Shown here: positions 1-8,404 of the stretch, piece by piece
Position numbering within the stretch: the stretch's first letter is position 1
How the letters are laid out: each line of letters opens with the position of its first letter
Source of the DNA: Sulfidibacterium sp964456625
GTDB lineage: Bacteria; Bacteroidota; Bacteroidia; Bacteroidales; F082
DNA length: 23,713 nt
NCBI GenBank assembly: GCA_964456625.1
Contig: CAYWBO010000046.1
Location: 1 to 23,713 of the forward strand
Direction: 5' to 3'
Position numbers and translations under genes: made by a program
The notes under the pieces: generated by a model
The model's database searches: none
Told to the model about the DNA's origin: nothing
What the model saw: the letters and a program-made list of their open reading frames with translations, nothing else

Positions 1-71
1 AAAAAGACATTGTCCGCCACAAGTTGGTGACAAGAATTGTAAATGCTTATCAAAAACACCAAAATCATTAA
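1..71 (+). CDS. phoH: PhoH family protein, C-terminal end only (partial at window edge)
   Basis: Reading frame 3 gives 22 residues (KDIVRHKLVTRIVNAYQKHQ, then NH) ending at TAA 69-71. The DIVRHKLV...IV.AY pattern is how PhoH-like ATPases end in Bacteroidetes, and phoH commonly sits directly before purC in this phylum. PhoH is a cytosolic P-loop ATPase linked to phosphate starvation and RNA metabolism, but the ATPase part lies outside the window. The stop is four bases before the purC start at 76, which suggests one transcript. The call rests on a short tail plus synteny. Confidence 0.72.
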   Translation, partial: KDIVRHKLVTRIVNAYQKHQNH

Positions 72-75
72 GCCA

Positions 76-1029
76 ATGAATTCAGATGCTGTAGTAAGAA
101 CCGATTTCAACTTTCCCGGTCAGAAAAGTGTGTATCACGGAAAAGTTCGTGACGTTTATAATATTAACGACCAGTTCCTGGTCATGGTGGCCACCGACCG
201 TATTTCCGCCTTTGATGTCGTCCTGCCGCAGGGTATTCCCTTCAAAGGACAAGTGCTAAACCAGATCGCCGAGAAATTTCTTGATGCCACGGCAGATATC
301 GTTCCCAACTGGAAGATTGCCAGTCCCGATCCCATGGTGACCATTGGAAAGTACTGCAACCCTTTCCCGGTGGAGATGATCATCCGCGGTTACCTGACGG
401 GAAGTTCCTGGCGAACCTATAAATCCGGTGCCCGCGCCATTTGCGGCGTTCCGATCCCGGACGGCATGCGCGAACACCAACGTTTCCCGGAACCTATCGT
501 GACTCCGACTACCAAAGCCGTAGAAGGTCACGATGAAGATATTACACGGGAAGAAATCATCAGCCAGAACCTGATTTCAGAAGAAGACTACAATCAACTG
601 GAAGCTATCACTAAAAAGCTTTTCCAGCGCGGTAGCGAAATAGCCGCTGAAAAAGGACTGATCCTGGTGGACACTAAATACGAATTCGGAAAAGTGGGCG
701 ATCAGATCTATCTGATCGACGAGATCCACACACCGGATTCTTCCCGGTATTTCTATGCCGATACCTACGAAGAACATTTCGCCAAAGGCTTACCGCAACG
801 TCAACTGTCCAAGGAATTTGTCCGCGAATGGCTGATGGAAAACGGTTTTCAGGGAAAAGAAGGACAGCAGGTTCCTGAAATGACCCCCGAAATCGTCGAC
901 GGTATTTCGAAAAGATACATCGAACTGTTCGAAGGAATTACCGGCGAGAGATTCGATTATGCCGATCCTAAAAATATCGTGGAAAGGATTGAGAAAAATA
1001 TCAGTACTTTCCTGAAAGAACAGGGATAA
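76..1029 (+). CDS. purC: Phosphoribosylaminoimidazole-succinocarboxamide synthase (SAICAR synthetase)
   Basis: This enzyme joins CAIR and aspartate with ATP to make SAICAR in de novo purine synthesis in the cytosol. The 317-residue product has the family signatures: YHGKVRDVY near the N-terminus (ATP-binding strand/loop), VATDRISAFDVVLP, PFPVEMIIRGYLTGSSW, GHDEDI, and LVDTKYEFG...LIDEIHTPDSSRY (catalytic and substrate-binding core). The length fits the longer Bacteroidetes form rather than the roughly 240-residue E. coli form. An in-frame ATG at 43 lies inside the end of phoH and would add 11 residues. I prefer ATG 76, because it follows the phoH stop by four bases and places the NFPGQKSVYHGK block where relatives have it. 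There is no strong Shine-Dalgarno, as usual in Bacteroidetes. Two hairpins follow the stop. Confidence 0.96.
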   Translation: MNSDAVVRTDFNFPGQKSVYHGKVRDVYNINDQFLVMVATDRISAFDVVLPQGIPFKGQVLNQIAEKFLDATADIVPNWKIASPDPMVTIGKYCNPFPVEMIIRGYLTGSSWRTYKSGARAICGVPIPDGMREHQRFPEPIVTPTTKAVEGHDEDITREEIISQNLISEEDYNQLEAITKKLFQRGSEIAAEKGLILVDTKYEFGKVGDQIYLIDEIHTPDSSRYFYADTYEEHFAKGLPQRQLSKEFVREWLMENGFQGKEGQQVPEMTPEIVDGISKRYIELFEGITGERFDYADPKNIVERIEKNISTFLKEQG

Positions 1030-1040
1030 ACGATAGAAAC

Positions 1041-1058
1041 CCATGAGTTCGCTCATGG
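1041..1058 (+). other. Short hairpin with TTCG loop after purC
   Basis: A perfect 7-bp inverted repeat, CCATGAG (1041-1047) and CTCATGG (1052-1058), encloses the four bases TTCG. In RNA this is a UUCG tetraloop, a very stable type. It lies 12 bases after the purC stop and 13 bases before the terminator stem. It may protect the 3' end of the mRNA or assist termination. Confidence 0.55.
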
Positions 1059-1070
1059 ATGATAACTCAA

Positions 1071-1108
1071 AAATCCCTGTGGCGCGACAAACCCACAGGG
1101 ATTTTTTT
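1071..1108 (+). terminator. Intrinsic terminator of the phoH-purC unit
   Basis: A 12-bp perfect stem pairs AAATCCCTGTGG (1071-1082) with CCACAGGGATTT (1093-1104) around a 10-base loop. It is followed by a run of T (1102-1108) and preceded by a run of A, so it could also act on the other strand. It ends the upstream unit, so the gene at 1366 should have its own promoter. Confidence 0.88.
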
Positions 1109-1365
1109 ATTAATGAAATTTCACATAAATCCCGAAGAAAGGTTATGAAACAAGAAAACTTAATAACAGATATGATAAATTTTCTTACTTTAGTGTGCTT
1201 AAAGACCAAAACCCGTTATTGAATCTTCTCAATATCATAAGTATTGTTTTATTTGGGGGGAAACTAGAAAGTAAAAATGTCTTCAAAGACAGAAGCACGG
1301 CTTCATACTGTTTTCTGTACAATTTGACAATTTTAAAGACTGAATAGAAATCAATTCCAAAAATT
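1109..1365. other. AT-rich intergenic stretch with no supported gene
   Basis: This is the rest of a 336-base gap between purC and the lipoprotein gene. It is AT-rich. I find no convincing coding frame, RNA gene or full promoter. Candidate promoter pieces (a TTTG at 1323-1326 and TTTATTTG-like words near 1250) do not pair at a good spacing. The promoter of the gene at 1366 must lie in here but I cannot place it. Confidence 0.5.
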
Positions 1366-2376
1366 ATGAGAAACAAGAACAACCTTTTAATTTACGCACT
1401 GGGGTTATTTTTTCTGCTTGCTGTGAGTGGCTGTAAAAAGCCCTCCTCACCTGCACCTGCACCAATTACAGTGGCAGCGTTAAACACAACAATCAATAGC
1501 ACTACAGAATCCTCTGCAATCTGCACAGCCAATATTGAAAATAACGGAGGAGTCTCCATCACGGAGAAAGGTTTCTGCTGGAGTACTAACCAAAATCCGA
1601 CGGTCAATGATAACAAAATCATTACTCATGACGATTCGTTAACATTTCACGATACGATTCCCGGATTAATTTCCAATACGAAATATTATGTAAGGGCTTT
1701 TGCAATCAATGAAAAAGGGATTGCTTATGGCGATGAACAATCTTTTACCTTATGGTTGAACGTCCCGGGTCCTGATGTTACCGACATAGACGGAAATAAA
1801 TATACTTCCGTCAAAATAGGCTCCCAGATATGGATGGTTGAAAATCTTAGGACCACAAGGTACAGAAATGGTGATTCGATCGGTACTACCCATCCCGACA
1901 CTTTGATGGTCAATATTGAATCTTCGCCTAAATATCAATGGGCTTATAAAGGAGAAAAAAACAATGTTACATCTTATGGTCGGTTATACACCTGGTATGC
2001 TGTAAATGACAGCAGAAATATTGCTCCGACAGGCTGGCACGTTCCTACAGCAGATGAGTGGAAGAAACTAATTAATTACCTCGGTGGAGATAATACTGCC
2101 GGTGGACAGCTTAAAGCAACGGGTTTAACCTACTGGAAAAGCCCAAACGCGGGAGCCACCAATGCAAGCGGATTTACGGCCCTTCCGGGTGGATTCAGAG
2201 AGTTGGACGGATCGTTTCAGGCCCAGGGATATGGTACCTATTTTTGGTCGTCAACGGATGATCTAAATTTTGGTGTTGAAATTGTCGGGGTAGGCACTTA
2301 TGATAAAACTACTGGTTTGTCTGGTGCCGGTGCCAAGTGGGATGGTTTTTATGTACGTTGCATAAAGGACAACTAA
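1366..2376 (+). CDS. FISUMP-domain lipoprotein with fibronectin-like domain
   Basis: The 336-residue protein starts with a lipoprotein signal peptide: a positive N-terminus, a hydrophobic stretch at about residues 7-20, and lipobox VSGC with lipidation at C23. A short Pro/Ala/Ser linker follows. Residues about 35-128 look like a fibronectin type III-type beta domain (ITEKGFCWSTNQNPTVND ... NTKYYVRAFAINEKGIAYG). Residues about 137-334 match the 'Fibrobacter succinogenes major paralogous' domain (FISUMP, PF09603): DIDGNKYTSVKIGSQIWMVE, then WYAVND, APTGWHVPTADEW, LPGGFR, FWSS and VRCIKDN. This family is abundant on the surface of Bacteroidetes and Fibrobacteres, with no established molecular function. 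The gene appears monocistronic and is convergent with the gene at 2398-3282, only 21 bases away. Confidence 0.88.
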   Translation: MRNKNNLLIYALGLFFLLAVSGCKKPSSPAPAPITVAALNTTINSTTESSAICTANIENNGGVSITEKGFCWSTNQNPTVNDNKIITHDDSLTFHDTIPGLISNTKYYVRAFAINEKGIAYGDEQSFTLWLNVPGPDVTDIDGNKYTSVKIGSQIWMVENLRTTRYRNGDSIGTTHPDTLMVNIESSPKYQWAYKGEKNNVTSYGRLYTWYAVNDSRNIAPTGWHVPTADEWKKLINYLGGDNTAGGQLKATGLTYWKSPNAGATNASGFTALPGGFRELDGSFQAQGYGTYFWSSTDDLNFGVEIVGVGTYDKTTGLSGAGAKWDGFYVRCIKDN

Positions 2377-2397
2377 GGCTAAAAGGTCATTCCCCGC

Positions 2398-3282
2398 TTA
2401 ACCCAACGCTGTAAGCAGGTATTTCAGATCTTTTGCTTTCTCCTGATTTTTATTCTCAAGATGTAAGATGATCATCTCCTCCATCAGGCGGCGGATAATG
2501 GTAAGATTATCCCCGGGAAGGAAAAATTCCGGGGATTCTTTTATCTTCAGCTGTTTCAGGAAAAGGGCGATCTCACTGCTTCTGAACAGCGCCCCTTTGT
2601 TAAAAGGATTCAGATAGAACAACACTTCATCCCGGGTGTAATCTTTGGCCTGCTTCAGCGAGATGAAATCATCCATATAGACCAGAATGAAATGTGTAGG
2701 CAGGTTTACCCCGAAAACGGGAAGATTCACGCTTTGTGCCACGATGAGGTACAACAATCCCAGCGACAGCGGGTTCCCTTTTTGTATTCTCAGTAAGTTG
2801 CTCAGGATATATGTCGCCAGCTTCGGCGTTTGTCCGGCAAGGCCCCGAAAACCATATACCTTATAAAGCACATGGTTTACAACACGGATCTTCTCCAGTG
2901 CTGTGAGTGAATCATTCATCTCCAGCCAGACATCCTGGATGATCTTTTCAACAGATTTCTTATGGGTTACCAGGTTAAAACCGGGTTCATGAAACGCCGA
3001 TATCAACAGATAAGGTTCCAGCAATGAAATACTGCCGCCTTCGGCCCACAACTTCAGATTTTCAAAGGTGTCGTTCAACCGGATGCTGCCCATCATTTCT
3101 TCAACGCGGGCAATTTCCTTCTCTTCGGAAAGCTGCATCCACGATTCCTCCAGAAAGGGAATGGCCACCGGTCCGTATTCGATCACCTTATTCCGGATGT
3201 GATTGAAGACCGCTTCATCAGGTTCATCCAGCATTCGGATCAACGCTTCCAGTTCTTTGTTGTCAAATTGAGTTGTGGCCAT
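2398..3282 (-). CDS. Transglut_core2 / SirB1-like protein, cysteine-free
   Basis: The 294-residue cytosolic protein has no signal peptide. Residues 1-90 are helical and HEAT-like. Residues about 130-230 carry the Transglut_core2 (PF13369, SirB1/YchA type) pattern: GNPLSLGLLYLIVAQ (169-183), LPVFGVNLPTHFILVY (188-202) and FYLNPFNKG (222-230). In relatives the last block is usually DPFNGG, so the triad-type Asp is Asn225 here. The candidate His197 is kept. There is no cysteine anywhere in the protein, so a thiol transglutaminase or protease reaction is not possible and a binding or structural role is more likely. Function is unknown. It lies 105 bases downstream of tyrS on the same strand and may be co-transcribed with it. 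Confidence 0.75.
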   Translation of the reverse strand: MATTQFDNKELEALIRMLDEPDEAVFNHIRNKVIEYGPVAIPFLEESWMQLSEEKEIARVEEMMGSIRLNDTFENLKLWAEGGSISLLEPYLLISAFHEPGFNLVTHKKSVEKIIQDVWLEMNDSLTALEKIRVVNHVLYKVYGFRGLAGQTPKLATYILSNLLRIQKGNPLSLGLLYLIVAQSVNLPVFGVNLPTHFILVYMDDFISLKQAKDYTRDEVLFYLNPFNKGALFRSSEIALFLKQLKIKESPEFFLPGDNLTIIRRLMEEMIILHLENKNQEKAKDLKYLLTALG

Positions 3283-3387
3283 GGTTCAAACAATAAAATC
3301 CTGAAGCAAGGAAGCCGGAAGTTTCCTTCTTTACAGGTTTAAAAATAAGAAATCAAAACCGTAAAAGGTAGCAGCAGTAAAAATGTT

Positions 3388-4695
3388 TTAAACAATTTTC
3401 ACAAGGAAATAATTCTTTTTCCCTTTTTGCACCAGGATGTACTTCTGATTCAGCAGGTCGTGAACCCCCAGTTTATAGTTTTCATCAATTTTTTCCTTGT
3501 TGATCATCACGCCGTTATCCTTCAGCATCCGGCGGGCTTCACCGTTGGATTTAAAGATGCCTGTCATTTGTGCAAGGAAGTCCAGGATTCCGGGTACGCT
3601 GTCAAAATCGGCACGTGAAACTTCGGGCTGCGGTACGCCACGGAAAACATCCAGCAAGGTTTTTTCGTTCAGCTTTCTCACAGTTTCCGTCGTTCCTTTT
3701 CCGAAAAGGATCTGCGAGGCTTCTTCAGCAGCCAGGAACTCTTCTTCCGAATGAACACGGGTGGTAAGCTCCTTCGCCAGCGTTTTCTGCAGCAGACGCA
3801 TGTGAGGTGCTTCGCGGTGTTCGTTGACCAGCACCTCGATTTCATTCCGCGAAAGCAGGGTGAAGATCTTTACATAACGCTCAGCATCTTCGTCCGAAAC
3901 GTTCATCCAGAACTGATAAAATTCGTAAGGACTGGTTTTTTCCGGGTCAAGCCAGACGTTGCCACTTTCCGTTTTACCGAATTTACTTCCGTCGGCTTTG
4001 GTGATCAGCGGGCAGGTGAGAGCAAACGCGTTGTTTTCATGTCCCAGCTTTCTTCTGATCAGCTCCGTGCCTGTGGTGATGTTTCCCCACTGGTCGGCAC
4101 CGCCCATCTGAAGCTTGCAGCCTTCATGTTCGTACAACCACAGGAAATCGTAACCCTGTACCAGCTGATAGGAGAACTCCGTAAACGACATGCCACTATT
4201 GCTTTCAGTGCTGATACGTTTCTTCACCGAATCCTTGGCCATCATGTAATTCACGGTGATGTGTTTGCCGATGTCGCGGATAAATCCCAGGAAGGAAAAC
4301 TCCTTCATCCAGTCGTAGTTGTTCACCAGCAGCGCACGGTTTTCAGCGTTACTCTCGAAATCAAGAAATTTCGAAAGTTGTGCTTTTAAACAATCCTGGT
4401 TATGGCGCAACGTCTTTTCATCCAGCAAATTTCTTTCCTGTGACTTCCCTGAAGGGTCACCAATCATCCCGGTAGCTCCGCCGATCAAAGCAATCGGACG
4501 GTGTCCGGCAAGCTGCATATGTTTCAGCATCATCACGCCCACCAGGTGGCCAATATGCAAAGAATCGGCCGTGGGGTCAATGCCCACATAGCCGGAGGTC
4601 ATTTCTTTGTTCAACTGTTCTTCTGTCCCCGGCATGACGTCGTGTATCATCCCACGCCACCGCAATTCTTCAACAAAATTCTTTCGTTCGCTCAC
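3388..4695 (-). CDS. tyrS: Tyrosyl-tRNA synthetase
   Basis: This class I aminoacyl-tRNA synthetase charges tRNA-Tyr with tyrosine using ATP. The 435-residue protein has YVGIDPTADSLHIGH with the HIGH motif at residues 47-50, GGATGMIGDPSGKS, the tyrosine-pocket block SYQLVQGYDFLWLYE, GGADQWGNI, and KFGKT at 238-242 in place of KMSKS. A C-terminal S4-like RNA-binding domain ends LVQKGKKNYFLVKI. No ATG is available near the N-terminus. I chose GTG at 4693-4695, giving MSERKNFVEELRWRGM, because relatives begin at or just before NFVEELRWRG. A TTG at 4735-4737 would add 14 residues with no family match. The gene is divergent from the TPR gene at 4901. Confidence 0.95.
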   Translation of the reverse strand: MSERKNFVEELRWRGMIHDVMPGTEEQLNKEMTSGYVGIDPTADSLHIGHLVGVMMLKHMQLAGHRPIALIGGATGMIGDPSGKSQERNLLDEKTLRHNQDCLKAQLSKFLDFESNAENRALLVNNYDWMKEFSFLGFIRDIGKHITVNYMMAKDSVKKRISTESNSGMSFTEFSYQLVQGYDFLWLYEHEGCKLQMGGADQWGNITTGTELIRRKLGHENNAFALTCPLITKADGSKFGKTESGNVWLDPEKTSPYEFYQFWMNVSDEDAERYVKIFTLLSRNEIEVLVNEHREAPHMRLLQKTLAKELTTRVHSEEEFLAAEEASQILFGKGTTETVRKLNEKTLLDVFRGVPQPEVSRADFDSVPGILDFLAQMTGIFKSNGEARRMLKDNGVMINKEKIDENYKLGVHDLLNQKYILVQKGKKNYFLVKIV

Positions 4696-4812
4696 GCTCT
4701 TTTGCTTTACATTACTATCAGGAAAAAACCGGAACAAAGATAGGGATTTGATTTATTAGACAATCCATGAGCTTTTTGAAATCGGCTATGTCAATAAAAA
4801 CGCGCATTTTTC

Positions 4813-4844
4813 TTTGTGAATCAAATAATTATTCCTTAGATTTG
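4813..4844 (+). promoter_or_regulatory. Bacteroidetes-type promoter of the TPR gene
   Basis: TTTG at 4813-4816 (-33 box) and TAGATTTG at 4837-4844 (-7 box, consensus TAnnTTTG) are separated by 20 bases. Both fit the primary sigma factor consensus of Bacteroidetes. Transcription should start near 4850, leaving a 5' leader of about 50 bases before ATG 4901. Confidence 0.75.
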
Positions 4845-4900
4845 CTCGAAGGTTCGTTTTTCATTGAGTTCGTTTTATTCGTTAAAAAAGACTTTTATTT

Positions 4901-6958
4901 ATGAAAAAAACTCTTTACCCCCTGTTGTTTCTTGCCTTTATTTTTTCGACCATTGGCGCCAAAGGGCAGTCAACACAACTTGTTTATAAAACAAAAGGAA
5001 AAACCGCATACCGCGTCAATATTGCGCTTTCCGACGACATGGGACATGAAAACATCAGCCCGGAAGCTTTTCAAAACAACGACAATGTTTATTTTGTCAT
5101 CACGTCGACCTCCTCGTCAAAAAAGGATTATTTCAAGGACAACGACATTACCGATTATTTCTCCAAGATCACCATCCATCAGGATGGAGAAAGGGTCCAG
5201 CAAAGCAAAGCGCCTTCTTCTTTTTCTGATGAGAAAGGAAAAATGAACCGTGTGATCATCTCCTTTTCAAAAGACAATGTCAAACTTTACGAGCCGTTTT
5301 CTTTTGTCAATGATTTGGGAGAATCACCGAAAATCAAAATCAAAGAGGCCTTTTTACCGTCTTATGAACGGTATAATAAACTTTTTGAAGAGGGGAAGAC
5401 ATTACTGAGTGGCAAGCAGTACACCGATGCTTTTAAAACACTGTCGCAAATCGGCAACGATGCGCAGAGCAACCCAGCCATCTCCTCGTTTTCATTTTAC
5501 AAAAATGCGATGGAAGACCTGTCTATGCAAGCCGTCCGGGGTTATGCCGACAGTATTTCAGCGGTCTTCTCGCAAAAAGAAAAACAATTTACCACTGCCA
5601 AAACCAAACCGGCGTTGGACGCCTGCGAAGCAGTGCTGAATGCTTTTAATAGCCAAGCCTCACTGTTTCAGGCCTATTTGAATTCGGCTGTGACTGGCGT
5701 GGATAAGCTGAAGGTCTATTTCAATAAAATCGACCATGACATGAACAGCAGCTACCAGAACGACCGTCAGGTTTTCAAGAAAGCCAACATGGCGCTTCTG
5801 GAAAGCAGCAACTACACAGAATACAAATTCTATCTGTTTGTGGATGTTCTCAGTCGCATGCTGTGCCAGACCGACTCGTTACAAATCATTCAGGGGCTGA
5901 AACCCATCGACATCAAAACGCTGAACAACCTGGGACAGAAAAAGGAAGAGCTTTCAAATACGGGGTGGCTGAACGAATTCAAAACACTGATCAGCTTTTT
6001 GAACGACAACATTACACAAAAGAAGATGATCTTCGACGGATCAATCCTGTCGAACTTAAAACGCCAGGATACGTTGGAACACCAGCCTTATTACGAAATA
6101 TTCTCTGCTTTCAACAGTCTGGACGACAACCCCGGAAAATTCTACACAGCACTGAACAATGCCCTGGTAAAATGTACCGACAGCACGCTGTTGAACGATA
6201 TCGACACGTGGCTGGTTTCCTACAAAATGACACACGAAGGTATCGAATCGGGCAATGTTTCCGGCATCAACAAGGGAATCATCGCCATCAGAGAAGGCCA
6301 GTGGAATGATGCGGACAATATCTTCAACATTCTGAAGCGACAGGCCAACCAGAATCCGGTGCCGTGGTTTTATTCCGCCGTCATTCAATACCATAACAAC
6401 CAGGTGTTTTCAGCGCAGGCACAGTTTGCCCGGGCGTTGGAACTGTATCCGCATTATCTGGCACCGCGTCAGTTTATCTTCCACATCCTGAATTCGCAAA
6501 AACAATATAGCAACCTGCTGACACAGGCCGACACGGCCATCTATTCTTTCAACATCTGGTATTTCCATTATATGAAAGCACTGGCCCTTCTGGAGCTGAA
6601 CCGCACCACAGATGCCATCAACGAAGTGCTGTCCCAGTGTATTCCCATGAATAAATGGGACGAAAAACAATACTATCTGCTAGGCGATGCTTACATCCAG
6701 GTGAATAATTTCAACAAAGCCCGTGAAGTCTACATGCACACCCGGGAGATCGATCCGTTTTCCGGCTCAAAATTCTTCAACGATAAGATGAAGATGCTCA
6801 TCAAAAAAGAACAGGATTACCACGCCAAAATAAAACAGGAGCAGCTCAAGAAAGAACAGGAACAACAGGAGCAGATGAAACAGGAGCAAATGAAGAAAGC
6901 ACAGCCGGCTGATACCCAAAAAGTGCAAACACCGCAGGACACCACAAATCAGAAATAA
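4901..6958 (+). CDS. Exported tetratricopeptide-repeat protein
   Basis: The 685-residue protein has a type I signal peptide (MKKTLYPLLFLAFIFSTIGAKG, likely cut near residue 22), so it should act in the periplasm or on the envelope. Residues about 25-130 look like a beta-rich domain. A helical segment follows, including a possible single TPR near 150-180. Residues about 468-635 hold several TPR-like helical pairs (WFYSAVIQYHNNQVFSAQAQFARALELYP; YLLGDAYIQVNNFNKAREVYMHTREIDP). The last 50 residues are a Lys/Glu/Gln-rich, probably coiled-coil tail. TPRs bind other proteins, but the partner is unknown and I do not recognise a named family. The gene has its own promoter and ends six bases from the convergent MFS gene. 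Confidence 0.75.
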   Translation: MKKTLYPLLFLAFIFSTIGAKGQSTQLVYKTKGKTAYRVNIALSDDMGHENISPEAFQNNDNVYFVITSTSSSKKDYFKDNDITDYFSKITIHQDGERVQQSKAPSSFSDEKGKMNRVIISFSKDNVKLYEPFSFVNDLGESPKIKIKEAFLPSYERYNKLFEEGKTLLSGKQYTDAFKTLSQIGNDAQSNPAISSFSFYKNAMEDLSMQAVRGYADSISAVFSQKEKQFTTAKTKPALDACEAVLNAFNSQASLFQAYLNSAVTGVDKLKVYFNKIDHDMNSSYQNDRQVFKKANMALLESSNYTEYKFYLFVDVLSRMLCQTDSLQIIQGLKPIDIKTLNNLGQKKEELSNTGWLNEFKTLISFLNDNITQKKMIFDGSILSNLKRQDTLEHQPYYEIFSAFNSLDDNPGKFYTALNNALVKCTDSTLLNDIDTWLVSYKMTHEGIESGNVSGINKGIIAIREGQWNDADNIFNILKRQANQNPVPWFYSAVIQYHNNQVFSAQAQFARALELYPHYLAPRQFIFHILNSQKQYSNLLTQADTAIYSFNIWYFHYMKALALLELNRTTDAINEVLSQCIPMNKWDEKQYYLLGDAYIQVNNFNKAREVYMHTREIDPFSGSKFFNDKMKMLIKKEQDYHAKIKQEQLKKEQEQQEQMKQEQMKKAQPADTQKVQTPQDTTNQK

Positions 6959-6964
6959 TGCTGT

Positions 6965-8200
6965 TTATTTCCTGTTGAACGCGATTTGTTCGAAGACCCA
7001 GAATAGAATAGCGAGTAGTGCGAAGCCTGCTCCCAGGAAACAGATGCCTATCCAGCCATAAGCCTCGTATGTGGCCGCTGAAGTTGCCGATCCGATGGCA
7101 CCACCGATAAAATACGTGGTCATGTAAGCCGTGGTGATCCGACTTCTGGCGTCGGGTCTGACTTTATAAATTTCACTTTGGTTGGTGATATGGGTTCCCT
7201 GCACGCCGGCATCCAGTATCACGATTCCGGCTATGAGCGGAATAAGGTCTTTCGTTCCCAGCAGCATCAGCAGAAAAGCAATCAGATTGATGACCAGAAA
7301 AGCAATGGTAGTTTTGTTCGCCAATCCTTTGTCGGCCCAGCGCCCTGCCATGTTGGCACTGAAAGCCCCGGCTGCACCCACCAGTCCGAACAAGCCGATC
7401 ACCGCATCAGAATAATGATAGTGCGGCCCGGCCAGCAGAAAGGTCAGGCTGGTCCACAGCACGCTGAAGTTGGCAAATACCAGCGCCCCGTAAACCGACC
7501 GGATCCGTAAAATTCTTTCGGTTTTCACCAATTCCCACACCGAAAGCAGCAATCCGGGATAATTTAGTTTTAAATCCATTTTATACTTCGGAAGAAATCG
7601 TGCCAGTACCAGCGACTGGATCACGATCAACAAGGCGGCAAATCCGAATACCGCGCGCCATCCGGCATATTCCGAAATAAACCCTGCCAGGGTACGGGCC
7701 AGCAAAATACCGATCAGCAGCCCACTCATCACCTGTCCCACTACTTTTCCCCGTTCATCATCTTTGGCCAGCGTAGCGGCAAAAGGAACCAGGATCTGCG
7801 CCACCACCGAGGTTACCCCGATGATCAACGAAGCGACCATGAAAAGATGCAGGGTTGGTGAAACGGAAGCCACCACCAGCGAAAGTGCCGTCAGCAATAA
7901 TATGGAAATGATCAGCCGTTTCCGCTCAAAAAGATCACCGAGGGGTACCAGGAAAAGCAATCCCAACGCATAGCCCAGCTGGGTAAAAGTGACGATCATC
8001 CCCGCTGCCGTGGTGCTGGAGTGAAAGGCATTTGCCATGGTATCCAGCAGCGGCTGAGCCCAGTAAAGATTCGCCACCGTAACCCCGCAGGCCACGGCCA
8101 GAATAAACACAAGTACGGGATTCAATGATTCATGCCCGCTTTTTCCCGTCACATAAATCCGGTGCTTTGAAGTTTTCGGTTGTCCTTCCATAATGATCAT
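6965..8200 (-). CDS. Major facilitator superfamily transporter (AraJ/YnfM-like)
   Basis: The 411-residue integral inner-membrane protein has about 12 predicted hydrophobic helices, the usual MFS layout, after a hydrophilic N-terminus of about 27 residues. The loop after helix 2 carries motif A (GDLFERKRL, residues 88-96). The first helix region, VACGVTVANLYWAQPLLDTMA, is typical of the drug:H+ antiporter-like AraJ/YnfM/YgaY group. Proton-driven export of a small molecule is likely, but the substrate cannot be read from sequence. An alternative ATG three codons in (8191) is equally possible. The gene is divergent from the serpin gene and convergent with the TPR gene. No clear promoter was found upstream on the minus strand. 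Confidence 0.86.
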   Translation of the reverse strand: MIIMEGQPKTSKHRIYVTGKSGHESLNPVLVFILAVACGVTVANLYWAQPLLDTMANAFHSSTTAAGMIVTFTQLGYALGLLFLVPLGDLFERKRLIISILLLTALSLVVASVSPTLHLFMVASLIIGVTSVVAQILVPFAATLAKDDERGKVVGQVMSGLLIGILLARTLAGFISEYAGWRAVFGFAALLIVIQSLVLARFLPKYKMDLKLNYPGLLLSVWELVKTERILRIRSVYGALVFANFSVLWTSLTFLLAGPHYHYSDAVIGLFGLVGAAGAFSANMAGRWADKGLANKTTIAFLVINLIAFLLMLLGTKDLIPLIAGIVILDAGVQGTHITNQSEIYKVRPDARSRITTAYMTTYFIGGAIGSATSAATYEAYGWIGICFLGAGFALLAILFWVFEQIAFNRK

Positions 8201-8327
8201 GCCTGCTAAAGAAAAATCCCCGGTTTCTTCTGGTCTTTAATGAAGTGGCAATAATACAGATAAAAATGTTTCAAGAGATTTTTATCATTTTCATTACGGA
8301 TCACCATCTGAAATAACTGATATATTG

Positions 8328-8357
8328 TTTGTTATATAATATTTATGCGTATTTTTG
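8328..8357 (+). promoter_or_regulatory. Bacteroidetes-type promoter of the serpin gene
   Basis: TTTG at 8328-8331 and TATTTTTG at 8350-8357 are 18 bases apart and match the TTTG / TAnnTTTG consensus. The -7 box overlaps an in-frame ATG at 8345. A transcript starting near 8364 could not use that ATG, which places the serpin start at ATG 8405. Confidence 0.8.
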
Positions 8358-8404
8358 GCATAATAGTTGCAATACTTATAACGTTCCCAAAAATCCTGTA
8401 CATC

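Noticed and set aside
43..75. Earlier ATG start for purC
   Set aside because: It overlaps the end of phoH, and the 11 extra residues do not match family N-termini.
1185..1382. A 65-codon open frame on the minus strand in the gap before the lipoprotein gene
   Set aside because: It runs into the start of the real gene, has no family match or promoter, and is in AT-rich DNA where such frames occur by chance.
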